Shown one piece after another: positions 54,756 through 64,000 of a stretch of 64,000 nt of DNA; within the stretch, counting starts at the first letter, position 1, and each line of letters opens with the position of its first letter. A program made the translations under genes and the position numbers. The stretch lies in assembly GCA_026075535.2 (NCBI GenBank), contig AP026542.1, positions 8,618,001-8,682,000 on the forward strand, read 5' to 3'. Under the pieces are notes generated by a model. The model did no database searches, was not told where the DNA came from, and saw only the letters and a program-made list of their open reading frames with translations. Source of the DNA: Tricholoma matsutake (lineage: Eukaryota; Basidiomycota; Agaricomycetes; Agaricales; Tricholomataceae).

Positions 54756-54760
54756 GTTAT
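54756..54760. other. Left target-site duplication GTTAT of Gypsy element 2
   Basis: GTTAT directly precedes the LTR start at 54761 and recurs right after the other LTR at 60780-60784. Confidence 0.85.
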
Positions 54761-55183
54761 TATAAGGGCAACCTCAGCCTCTAGCAAAGGGAAATCTGAA
54801 GTTAAAATTATGCTACATAATACAGGGATTGGGGGCGCACCTAGCAAAGGGAAATCCAAAGAGAAAACTCTAAAGATCCCTTTGCCAGTGCCCAGTATAT
54901 GTGAAAACTGCAAAAATCAAATAATAACTAAAAATAGAAAAGGCGGAGATAGGCTGATCAAGGCCGCCGCATGACATAATACCAAGGGGTAGATGTCAGA
55001 AGGGTACTCCGTCTCTAAATATAAAACTGTCAACATGCACAAATGTGATAGAAAGGGAAATTAGTAATAAAATAAGGGAAAAATCATAGAAAATGAAGAA
55101 TAGAAGGAAATGAGGCGAGAAAAAATATAGGACGAACGTAAAAAATAGGAGAAACACGTGGGACACCCTCTAGTCCCCTTACA
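54761..55183 (-). repeat. 3' LTR of Gypsy element 2
   Basis: 423 bp, the same length as its partner. By hand comparison the pair differs at about ten sites, all transitions, about eight at CpG (for example GGCGCA against GGCACA). Confidence 0.92.
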
Positions 55184-55218
55184 TCACCCCCCCTCTAAGA
55201 TGCATCGCCCCGATGCAT

Positions 55219-58200
55219 TCAAAATTGCATATGACCAAAGTCACTGACTTGAATGCGACGTGGTGCAGCAGTGTGCTGTTGGTGGAACTCCTTGACCAAC
55301 CGAGGGGCGTTCACATCAGACTCCTCGACCCATGAGTTCTCCTCATACCCATAACCCTTCCAGTGTACCAAATACTGGAGCTTCCCTCGACGTAACCGGC
55401 TGTCCAAGATTGACTTGACTTCATACTGGGGTTCTCCCTCCACGACTGTAGGTGGTGGTGGTGGTCGTGAACAGCATCCTGGAAAAGGATCTGAGGGAGC
55501 TGGAAGAAGTTTCACAATGTGGAAGACTGGGTGAAGTCTAGACATGGAGGCTGGGAGGCGTAGACAATAGGCATGTGTTCCAATGCACTTGACAATGGGG
55601 AAAGGTCCCAGGAAGCGATGGGAGAGTTTTTTGGATGGACGGGTAGTGGAGATGTCACTGGAGTCAAGATAAACTTGATCACCAACCTTGTACTGCGGCA
55701 TTGGAGAGTGGCGTTGATTGTAGAAACATGCCATGTCATCCTTTGCCTTCACCAAGGCTGCCTTTGCTTCCTCCAAACTGTCCCTCATGCGTTCTGTGAA
55801 CTCATTCACTGTCTCAATATGTGAGGGGGCTTGGTGAGGTTTGAATCCCAGGCATGGATGCCGTCCAGTGTCCAAGAAGAAGGGGGTTTGTTGAGTGGAA
55901 GCATGGACATGATTGTTGTATCCGAACTCGGCCAGGGGAAGGAGATCGTCCCAATCATCCTGGTGTTCATTGACAAAGACACGGATGTACTGCTCCAACT
56001 CCTGGTTGACTCGTTCGGTTTGGCCATCAGTTTGTGGGTGATAAGCGGTCGAAGCGAGGAGTTTGATACCCAGAAGTCGGTACAGCTCACAAGTGAACTC
56101 TGCTACGAACTGAGGGCCACAGTCAGAAAGGAAGGCACCAGGGAGTCCATGTAATCTCCAGACATGGTGAAGATAGAGGCGGGCGGCACCCAGGGCACTG
56201 ACAGTGGTGTGAGTGGGAATGAAGTGAGCGCGTTTCCCTGCAGAATCAACTGTGCACATCACCGCATCAAACCCATTCGACTCTGGCAACTCCACCACAA
56301 AGTCAACACTGACAACATCCCAACGACTTTCTGGGACAGGGAGAGGGTGTAGCTCACCAATGGGTTTGCGATGAGGAATCTTGGTGTGTAAGCAAAGGTC
56401 ACAAGTACGACAATACTGACCAATGAGCCGTGACATCTGTGGCCACCAATAATTCCATGAGGTGAGCTCCAAGGTCTTCCAGCATCCAGGGTGACCAGCA
56501 ATCCGTGAGTCGTGGTGTTGGGATATGATACGTCGACGAGGTCTGGGTCATTGGGTACGTAGATGTGATCCCGGAAATACAACAAGTCCTCCTTTTCAGC
56601 CCACTCTGCCGCATGTAAGGAGAGGGTAGATCCCTTCCTCAGTTCCTTAACAGCTCGGGCCATGACATCCTTGTATAAACCACTACGGTTCGCGCGACGG
56701 CTGTCACGTAGGATGTCCCGCCTTGCCCTGGGGTGCAATACCTTCCAATGCCCGGATCGTAAACAGGTTTGGCTGCAACAACATAATGTCTTGATTGTCA
56801 TCACCACCATCCCCGTGATCTGCATGTTGGGAGAGGGCATCAGTCTTCCCCATGCTGCGACCTGGACAGTGGTGCAAGGAGAAGTCGAACCTGGATAGAT
56901 ACAGGGACCAATGAGCTTGACGATGGTTCAATTTCTTGGCCGTCATAAAGTACTCAAGATTCTTGTGATCTGTCCAAATTTCCACCTTGTGTAGGGCACC
57001 CTCGAGGAAGTGTCACCACTCCTCAAGTGCACGCATTATTGCCAACATCTCCTTGTCATGGATCTCATAGTTTTGTTCCACAGCACTAAGGCTTTTGGAG
57101 TAGAATGCAACAGGATGCCACTTCTGGTCCTCCGGAGACTGCTGAGACAACACGGCGCCCGTTGCAAAGTCAGAACTGTCAGCTTCTACACAAAAAGGGC
57201 GCGAATCGTCAGCAAAGGTAAGGATGGGAGCGGAAGTGACCATCTCTTTAAGCTTTTTGAATGCCTCCTGCTGTGCATTGTCCCACTGCCATGCCTCCTT
57301 GCCAGTCAAGTCAAACAGTGGTCGCGCATGATGTGAGAAATCCTTGATAAAACGCCGGTAGAAATTGATGAAGCCTAAAAAGGACTGCACCTCTTTCTTG
57401 TTCGTGGGCGTTGGCCATGCTGTGACCCCATTCACCTTGACCGGATCCATCTCTACCTGGCCCTCCGAGATACTCAGGCTGAGGTACTCGATCTTGGTCT
57501 TCTCAAACTCGCACTTGTCCTGGTGAAGGTAGAGTTTGTACTGTTGAAGTCGGTCCAAGACAAGGCGTGTAATGCGACGATGCTCTTCCACTGTGCGAGT
57601 GAAGATGAGGATATCATTGAGGTAGATACAGACAATGCCCTCGAGGATGAGGTCGTGGAAGATGTCATTCATCATGGTCTGGAAGGTGGCAGGACTATTA
57701 GTAAGGCCAAAGAACATGACGAGCGGTTCAAAAAGACCACGGTTGGTATGAAAGGCTGCCTTCCACTCATCTCCCTCCTTTATCCTCACATTATTGTAAC
57801 CCCAACGGATGTTGAGTTTGGTGAAGTATTGCGCTCCATGGAGTTGGTTCACAAGTTCAGAGATGAGAGGTAGCAGGTAGCAATTTTTGACCGTGATGTT
57901 GTTGAGCCTTCTATAGTCTTGAACTGGACGAAGTGAGCCATCCTTCTTCTTGACAAAGAAAAAGGGAGAGGCCATGAGCAATTTGGATGGTTGAATACGT
58001 CCAGAGGTTAGGTGTTTGTCGATGAATTGGTCGAGCTGTTGCTGTTCCTCGGGAGAAAGAGGATAGACCTTGCAGGAGGAAGGGGTTGCACCGGGGATGA
58101 GTTCGATGGTGTGATCCCACGGCTTGCGTGCAGTGAGAGAATTGAATGATTCCTTGGAGAACACATCCTCGAACTCATGAAGATGAGGGAGTAAGGAGTC

Positions 58201-59094
58201 AGTAGAGGATTTAGCAGTATTGTTTTTGTGGAAGGCCTTGGCAAGGCGCTGGGATATGTTTGATGTAGCACACACCTCATGCAATGGACGAATCGCAGTG
58301 TAGAAAATCCGATCCCCTTCCTCAACTTCCTCTGCTTCCTCCTCATCATCATCTGAGTCTGGTATCAGATCAGGAACCCCCTCCAACTCCACATCAGGCA
58401 GAGGTAGGGGTCCAGCACGACACTTCTGAGTGCATCGTACCGAGGCCCTTTGTCCATGGCGCTCTTGTCTGGCTTCCGTGAAACAGGTGCGACAGCTGGA
58501 TGGACATCAGCTCATGGTGACCTCCCCAGTACGCCAGTTAACATCTGGGTTATGGTCTCGAAGCCATGGATAGTCCAAAATCACCTTCTGCTTCCCTAGC
58601 TGAGTGACAGCAAAAAGTGTATGCTCACTATGATCTTTGTAATGGAGGACCAGGTCCACAACCTCTCGGATGGCACCAGCTTCATTTGGGAGTCCATCCA
58701 CATTATAAACAGGTATCGTACGCGAGAGCGAGCGAGTATTCAGGCGATGTTGTTGTGTGAGGTCAGCGTCAATGAAGAGACCAGTAGCACCAGAGTCTAG
58801 GAGCGCAGAGACACCAAGTATCTGTCCAGTGTCAGTAGTCCGTAGTTCGATCACCAGGTTCAAGGAGTGTGCAGAGGAAGTGGATGCAACAATATATTTG
58901 CGTGGTAGTTTGCGCTCCCATGATTTAATTTTGGGGCGTGAGGTAGAGGTAGAGAGAGGAGGGGCAGGTACGTCTTCACCTGACTTCGAAGGTTCAGAGA
59001 GGGGAATAGTCATGAAATCAGATTCATTCTCCGGGGATTCAACTGACAAAACTTCAAAGTGGTTATGGACAGGCAACAAGGGTGTATGATTCAC
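55219..59094 (-). pseudogene. Pol of Gypsy element 2 (protease to chromodomain), broken
   Basis: Protease VSALLDSGATGLFID (about 58790), reverse transcriptase from EDVFSKESFNSLTARKPWDH to FFGLTNSPATFQTMMND with YLNDIL in place of YLDDIL (Asn codon at 57616-57618), RNase H (CVEADSSDFATGAVLSQQSP, VEIWTDHKNLEYF), integrase (WWPQMSRLIGQYCRTCDLC, VDFVVELPESNGFDAVM, LSDCGPQFVAEF, YHPQTDGQTERVNQELEQYI) and a chromodomain (YEVKSILDSRLRRGKLQYL, HWKGYGYEENSW) ending at 55219. TGA at 58507 and 57013 stand where CGA fits. Two compensating frameshifts near 56740 and 56520 put about 70 codons in another frame. It cannot make active reverse transcriptase because a catalytic Asp is lost. Confidence 0.9.
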
Positions 59095-60191
59095 TCACTG
59101 CGAATAGAAAAATCCTGCTCCTCTACACCCTCTAATCTGACCTCCTCTGCGACCTGACCCTTTGCTTCCTCGACATCTACAAGCGCCAACAGGTCCTGGA
59201 GGAGTTCATCTCACCCCTCGGGTGAGCATGCGGATATCCTGACGATGGGGGCACACTCCAGCCATATGTCCAGTTTCCCCACAGTGGTAGCAGAGGTTTA
59301 ACCTGCATGCGTGGCTATGGGCTGCATCGACATCCATTGGTACCAGAACATTGATGGCCGGTGCAGGAGTTTGACGGATGGGAATAGGGTTGCGTTGGGG
59401 AAGGGTTCGATTGAAGATGTGGGATGTAGGAGTGGTAGTTGGAGCCCGGAATGCAGCATTGAACACCGCATTTGTGAGTTGGTTCTCATCACAGAGGGAA
59501 GCAGCTTCATACCAAGCATAGATATCATTGTCCGCCAGACGTCCTTCCAACATCTGGGCAATCTGGTCCTGAATCTCCCGGTTGAGGCCTCGTCGGAACT
59601 TCACTACCACTGGTAGCCCACCCCCATATCCTGCCATGTCCACCAAGTCCTTAAACTCATCGATATAATCGTCCACAGATCGACGTGCCTGGTGGTACAA
59701 GGATGACTCAAGTCATGTCACTGCTCGGTGGCACTCATTGAGGGGACAAAAGTGGTGTACGAACTCTGCTCAAAAGTCACCCCAAGTGGAGAAAGGTAGG
59801 GAACCGAGTTCTTTGGTTTGTCGCAGAATATGGTCCACATAGAGATAGGCACGCTCAGATTTCATGTATGTGAAGGCCCAATAAATTTTTGCAGCTTCAT
59901 CGACGAATTGATGCCACTGGAGACTGATATACAACTCACAGGAGTTAAGGAATGCATGTCCCTGCGCACGCGCACCATTAAATTCAGCGGGGGGGGACGG
60001 TTTGATCTGGGTGCGTTTGGCGACGCGTCGTTGTTGGGCGCGCTTGGAGTCATAATGGGGGAAATATTAGTCGTGGAGCTGGTCTGAAGTGTTCTGAAGA
60101 AGTTTTCGATCGTAGATTTAAGCGAATCAATTTGCATGCATATTCCGGTAACGTTGCTTTCAAGCGCCTCGAGGCGCTCTGATGCGTCCAT
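59091..60191 (-). pseudogene. Gag of Gypsy element 2, broken
   Basis: Likely start MDASERLEALESNVTG at 60191. A frameshift at the C8 run near 59996 (G8 on the plus strand) moves the frame; after it one reads FNGARAQGHAFLNSCELYIS and WHQFVDEAAKIYWAFTYMKS, then TGA at 59770 and 59713 (CGA fits both), YHQARRSVDDYIDEFKDLVD and the zinc knuckle CYHCGETGHMAGVC near 59290. Another shift near 59220 leads to DELLQDLLALVDVEEAKG, ending at TGA 59091. Pol opens in the -1 frame at this point. Confidence 0.85.
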
Positions 60192-60356
60192 AGCGCTAGG
60201 GGGCGCGTTTGGCGAAAATGGTGGCGCACTAAAGGCGGGACTGTTGAGAACGGTGTGTAGGGAGTCTGTGGAGCTTTGGGAAGTGTTGTCCACTCTGTAC
60301 CTGCCTATATTGGGCAGCACGTTCGCGATTTTGGGCCTTAAGAGAGAGTTTTCTAC

Positions 60357-60779
60357 TATAAGGGCAACCTCAGCCTCTAGCAAAGGGAAATCTGAAGTTA
60401 AAATTATGCTACATAATACAGGGATTGGGGGCACACCTAGCAAAGGGAAATCCAAAGAGAAAACTCTAAAGATCCCTTTGCCAGTGCCCAGTATATGTGA
60501 AAACTGCAAAAATCAAATAATAACTAAAAATAGAAAAGGCGGAGATAGGCTGATCAAGGCCACCACATGACGTAATACCAAGGGGTAGATGTCGGAAGGG
60601 TACTCCGTCTCTAAATATAAAACTGTCAACATGCACAAATGTGATAGAAAAGGAAATTAGTAATAAAATAAGGGAAAAATCATAGAAAATGAAGAATAGA
60701 AGGAAACGAGGCGAGAAAAAATATAGGACGAACATAAAAAATAGGGGAAACATGTGGGACACCCTCTAGTCCCCTTACA
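60357..60779 (-). repeat. 5' LTR of Gypsy element 2
   Basis: 423 bp. Together with the copy at 54761-55183 it fixes the element ends and orientation: pol reads from this side toward lower coordinates. Confidence 0.92.
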
Positions 60780-60784
60780 GTTAT

Positions 60785-61249
60785 GGTTGAAAGTTCCACA
60801 CTTTGACCTAAATCTTTGTTCCTCCTCCGGGGTCAAATCAGTTGTGGTGTGGGTATGTCATGGCATTGGCGTCTGGGTGTGGGATGGAGGGACTGTTCAT
60901 GTCTGAGCTTGGACCATGATCGGGTTCTTTTCATTCTATACTGCCCCTAGCAGTGGTGTCAAGGAGTCAGTGATGTCGTCAGAAGGGGAGGGGTCTGTAG
61001 GGTCTGTGCAGTATCAAGGGCAATCACCATAGTTTTACATCTTTGCAGATGCTCAGTAGTTTAACATCTCTGCAGACAGTTGGTAGTTTAACATCTTTGC
61101 AGATGATCAGTAGTTTAAGGTCTTTGTGGACGATTGCTAGTTTAACGTCTTTGCAGACGTTCGGTAGTTTTCTAGTTGTGCCCATCAGTCTGAGGCATCG
61201 TGGTGTGGGGGTGTCATTCAGAACGCAGCAGTGTCCCTAGTTCTCTGTG
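60785..61249. other. Non-coding region with a 27-bp minisatellite
   Basis: About 465 bp right of Gypsy element 2, GT-rich on the plus strand. No gene recognised apart from the repeat-encoded frame below. It may be the interrupted 3' LTR of Gypsy element 3, which cannot be tested because the other LTR lies outside the window. Confidence 0.4.
61030..61170. repeat. Minisatellite, five 27-bp units
   Basis: Units start at 61030, 61057, 61084, 61111 and 61138 with exact 27-bp spacing, consensus TAGTTTAACATCTTTGCAGA plus about 7 bases. The unit is nine codons long, and the plus strand stays open through all copies as SLTSLQTVG-like nonapeptides. Confidence 0.85.
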
Positions 61250-61612
61250 TCATCCAAATAAGAGCTGCCTTGCCAGCTCGAATCCACTTTCTTCATCGTA
61301 GTGGGTGTTCCACTGAAGGTCTTTCCACAGTGATGGGTTAATCCCCACCAGTGGTCTTCTGCCTGGGGTTAGGCCATCGTGGTCAAGGTAGAATTCTTCA
61401 GGGAAATAGTCGTCGTCGTCTAACTCTCCTTCGAAGCACCACTCTTCAAATTGTGCTTTTACCCAGGTCAAATCCATCTTTGTGCTCATCTGCATATAGA
61501 GGCAGCATCTTGGGCAAGTTGAGGATACTCTTTTTATCCAGTTGTCTCTGTTTATCCAGAATGTGATTCCATGCGGGCATTCCCAAGAGGGTTGCCCCAG
61601 CAGTCTGTTCAT
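61250..61612 (-). CDS. Unknown 120-residue ORF downstream of Gypsy element 3 pol
   Basis: An intact frame from the ATG at 61612 to the stop at 61250. It has WECPHGITFWINRD and VSSTCPRCCLYMQ, a possible zinc-binding set (Cys-x-His, Cys-x2-Cys-Cys), then an acidic stretch EGELDDDDYFPEEFYLDHDG, LTPGRRPLVGINPSLWKDLQ and WNTHYDEESGFELARQLL. I do not recognise the family. It lies on the same strand as, and about 185 bp beyond, the chromodomain end of Gypsy element 3, so it may be an accessory gene of that element. Unlike pol here it carries no stop or frameshift, which argues for recent function or chance survival. Confidence 0.5.
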   Translation of the reverse strand: MNRLLGQPSWECPHGITFWINRDNWIKRVSSTCPRCCLYMQMSTKMDLTWVKAQFEEWCFEGELDDDDYFPEEFYLDHDGLTPGRRPLVGINPSLWKDLQWNTHYDEESGFELARQLLFG

Positions 61613-61796
61613 TCTTGGTGACTGGTCAATGACTTGTCATCCAGTTGCCATGTTCTTCTTGCATTCATTCTTTATCAAAAGGGGGGGTGAATGTGGAGGG
61701 CGTCGACGTTCAGTGGGTCAATCGTCATTTGGGGGGTATCAGGGGTGTCATTTGGCTGGGGTTCGGTTCAGATAGTGGGGGTTTCTTGGGTTCTTG

Positions 61797-64000
61797 TCAG
61801 AGGTGATGTCTCTTCTTATATGCCGTCAGGATCTCGGGGGCATTCTTCAAGTTCGATTCGGGTTCCCATGTGTTCTCGGATGTCGGGTAGTCAATCCATT
61901 TCACAAGGTAATGGTGTGTCTTGCCATGCTTCTTGTGTGCAATGATTGCTTCCACCTCGTATTCGTTTTCTCCTTCCACAAGGTTGGGTGGTGGAGTCAG
62001 GAAGTTCAGTCCATGAGTGTCATTCTCATGGAATCGTGTGAGCAAAGCTGCATGGAAGACCGGGTGGATCTTCCACCTCGGCAGCAGTTTCAGTCGGTAT
62101 GTCGTTCTCGACAGGGCGTTGATAGGTCCACCTTGTCGTTCAAGCTCAGAAAACACATCTACAATTGTCATCGAAGCTCTACAATTGTCATCAAAGCTCT
62201 ACGAACCCCTCCGAAGCTCTACAAACCTCTACAAACCTCTACAAAGTCATGAGAACACTTTGAAATTCTTCACAATGCTTTGAAACTCTTCGCGACACCT
62301 TGAAATTCTTCGTATGCCTTTGGCCACCATAATACAATTCCCCCGACCTTTGTACAGCTCAGGACATACACTGGAACATTGTCGATGAGTTCCAAACCAG
62401 TATCAAGCAATATCGCAGCAATATCGGCCTTTGAACAAGTCCGATATTTCCTTGACCAACTTTGAAAATCATCGAACATTGCAAATCGACATCGGACACT
62501 ATATCGCTATCCAAATAATCATCGCACACATGCCAGACATATCCCCTACCATTGTCGAACAATATCGCACCGATATCGGGCCACGAACAAAGTCCGAAGA
62601 ATCTTCGAAAATCTTCGAAAAACATTGTCGGACACAGTATTTCCTGTTTGAACAATCTTCGGATGCATGCTGGGCACATGGGACACTATATTGAGTATAT
62701 CGAACACATTTTGACCGCATGTGCATGCATACAATCTGCTCGAAGCAGTTTCTGATCTTTTATTCAATTTATGACAAGGACAGTCTGGTTTTAGCTATTC
62801 TTTCTTATTATTTCTTCATCATGTGTTATATTCACCCCTTCTAGTCTCGCTTTATTGTTCTGATATACTTATATTGTCTTTGGCCTTGAGTTTTCCACAT
62901 GTTTGCCTCATGTTCTCTAGCCTTTTTAGGTACTTTCTTTATTTTATATAAAAAGATGTACTAGATACAAAGAAAAACAAGAAAGTCATCATCTTCCTCC
63001 CCAATCACAGTGATTTGAGAGTTCGGTTTAGTCTTATTCAGTCTGAAGTTTGGTGTTTTACGCTAAACTTCCTCAAAATTCCTCAAAATTCCTCGCATTA
63101 TGCTATTTTCGCTCTCGCTTCCCTCGCTTAGCCTTTTCTTCACTTCTACTACTCGTCTAGTCCCCCGATCTTGTGTCCGAACATATCTGCACACTCGAAA
63201 TTCCTCGAAACTACTTTGAAAAGCATCGCAAGTCCTCAAAACACATTCTTTTAGCCTTGAACTGCTTCGACAAGCAGTTGTTCTATGAGTATTTGATGGT
63301 CGGTCTGACAGGTGACATCTAGAGGGCCTCGCATCCTTCCTCTGACTGGTTTTGTTTGGGTTTCCGGGTTGAGCATCATCAGCATCTTCGATCATGAAGG
63401 GCCCTTCTCATTTTGGTGCCAGTTTTCTCATTGGGTAGCCAATCTTCAGGTTCTTGGAGTCAAGCCATACTTGCTCTCCAACCTTGAATGGTTCGTATCA
63501 CCCTTTTGTTCAGAGCCTGTCTGGCCAGTTTGTGTGCAGCAAGAGCTTCCCTTCTCGTAGAGAGAAGTTCTTGGATTCTCTGTTTGGCAGCCAGCACATT
63601 TGTCTTTTCGTAAGGGGTGGGGATAGCGCGTGGTTGATATCCCATCATCAAGTAAAATGGCAAATGTTTTACTGCAGAGTGCATCTTCTGGTTGTGCGCA
63701 AATTCTGCCATTGGGAGACAATGCTCCCGATCTCTGGGTTTGTTCGAACAGAACATGCGGAGGTAAACTTCTAGCTCTTGGTTTACTTGCTCCGTTTCTC
63801 CGTCCGTCTGGGGCTGATAAGCGGTGCTCATGGATAGCTTGATCCCAAGCAGTCGTCCAAGTTCTCAGAAGAGTTTGGACACAAATTGAGGGTCTCTGTC
63901 TGAGATGATTCTTCTGGGGAGTCCAAATCTTGTGTATACATGGCGCAGGTAAAGGTCTGCAGCGCCAAGTGCATCAATCGTCTTTGCGCAAAGGATAAAA
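61797..64000 (-). pseudogene. Gypsy element 3, partial: integrase and chromodomain
   Basis: Read from the right edge: integrase core [38 protein letters not shown], a TGA at 63865 where CGA fits (LF-TGA-ELGRLLG), MSTAYQPQTDGETEQVNQEL and MAEFAHNQKMHSAVKHLPFY to FKVGEQVWLDSKNLKIG and KREGPFMIE near 63390. The continuation expected next is found only at about 62125 (TTYRLKLLPRWKIHPVFHAA), followed by the chromodomain YEVEAIIAHKKHGKTHHYLV, KWIDYPTSENTWEPESNL to the stop at 61797. About 1.2 kb of foreign or repetitive sequence lies between. Reverse transcriptase, gag and the 5' LTR are beyond the window. Confidence 0.88.
62130..63390. repeat. Repeat-rich insertion splitting Gypsy element 3
   Basis: AT-rich sequence made of short degenerate direct repeats: CTCTACAATTGTCATC twice, CTCTACAAAC-like units several times, TTTGAAATTCTTC-like units three times (62160-62310), and a longer pair near 62405 and 62548 (CAATATCGCA...CGATATCGG, GAACAAGTCCGA). 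No protein domain was recognised; the open frames look like chance. Borders are set by where the pol frame stops and resumes and are accurate only to some tens of bases. Confidence 0.6.

Larger units (their letters stand above)
54761..60779 (-). mobile_element. Gypsy element 2, complete chromodomain LTR retrotransposon
   Basis: 6,019 bp on the minus strand, with 423-bp LTRs at both ends and a perfect 5-bp duplication GTTAT, so the insertion is intact from end to end. In element orientation the LTR starts TGTAAGGGGACTAG and ends GGTTGCCCTTATA, so the 3' end is TA rather than the usual CA. A purine tract (TTAGAGGGGGGG) precedes the 3' LTR. It carries gag, protease, reverse transcriptase, RNase H, integrase and chromodomain, with TGA stops and frameshifts. 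It sits inside older repeat DNA. Confidence 0.93.

Overview
The window is nuclear DNA of a filamentous basidiomycete, most likely an agaricomycete. The genes are split by many introns of about 45-60 nt, several proteins are of types I know from agaricomycetes (PL14-like lyase, a long F-box/LRR protein, a short Cys-rich protein starting MCQL, a single-GRF-finger protein), and the repeats are fungal Copia and chromodomain Gypsy elements. All calls come from reading the sequence and matching remembered family motifs; no search was run. Exon borders were set by hand from splice sites and reading frame.

Bases 1-38,700 are gene-dense: 17 genes on both strands, mostly housekeeping, with gaps often near 100 bp. 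In order: GTPBP1-like GTPase (-, runs off the left edge), coiled-coil protein with an NFKBIL1/J-like end (+), membrane RING-H2 protein (+), ferrochelatase (+), phosphomevalonate kinase (+), vacuolar-type amino-acid transporter (-), PL14-like lyase (+), NAR1 Fe-S assembly factor (+), GRF zinc-finger protein (-) with a decayed second copy, F-box/LRR protein (+), TLG2-type syntaxin (-), short Cys-rich protein (+), EF-hand MscS channel (+), RNA polymerase II subunit RPB3 (-), acyl-CoA synthetase (+), Rrn5-like Pol I factor (+), quinone oxidoreductase (-). Two genes concern iron: ferrochelatase (mitochondrial heme synthesis, with the Cys motif for a [2Fe-2S] cluster) and NAR1 (cytosolic Fe-S assembly). 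ERG8 serves the mevalonate pathway.

Bases 38,700-64,000 are a repeat block: a 115-bp foldback hairpin, a tRNA-like sequence, a MITE with TA target duplication, a Copia element with both 345-bp LTRs, a chromodomain Gypsy element (+), a decayed antisense Zn2Cys6-like gene, a second complete Gypsy element (-) with 423-bp LTRs and a perfect 5-bp target duplication, and part of a third Gypsy element (-) split by about 1.2 kb of repetitive DNA and followed by an unknown 120-codon ORF.

The most striking pattern is how the block decays. The in-frame premature stops I could place in the Copia and Gypsy frames and in the antisense gene are all TGA, each where CGA (Arg) fits. The LTR pairs differ only by transitions, almost all at former CpG sites, and a catalytic Asp in one integrase and one reverse transcriptase has become Asn through CpG-to-CpA change. 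This points to cytosine methylation and deamination, or a RIP-like process, acting on repeats while the neighbouring genes stay intact.
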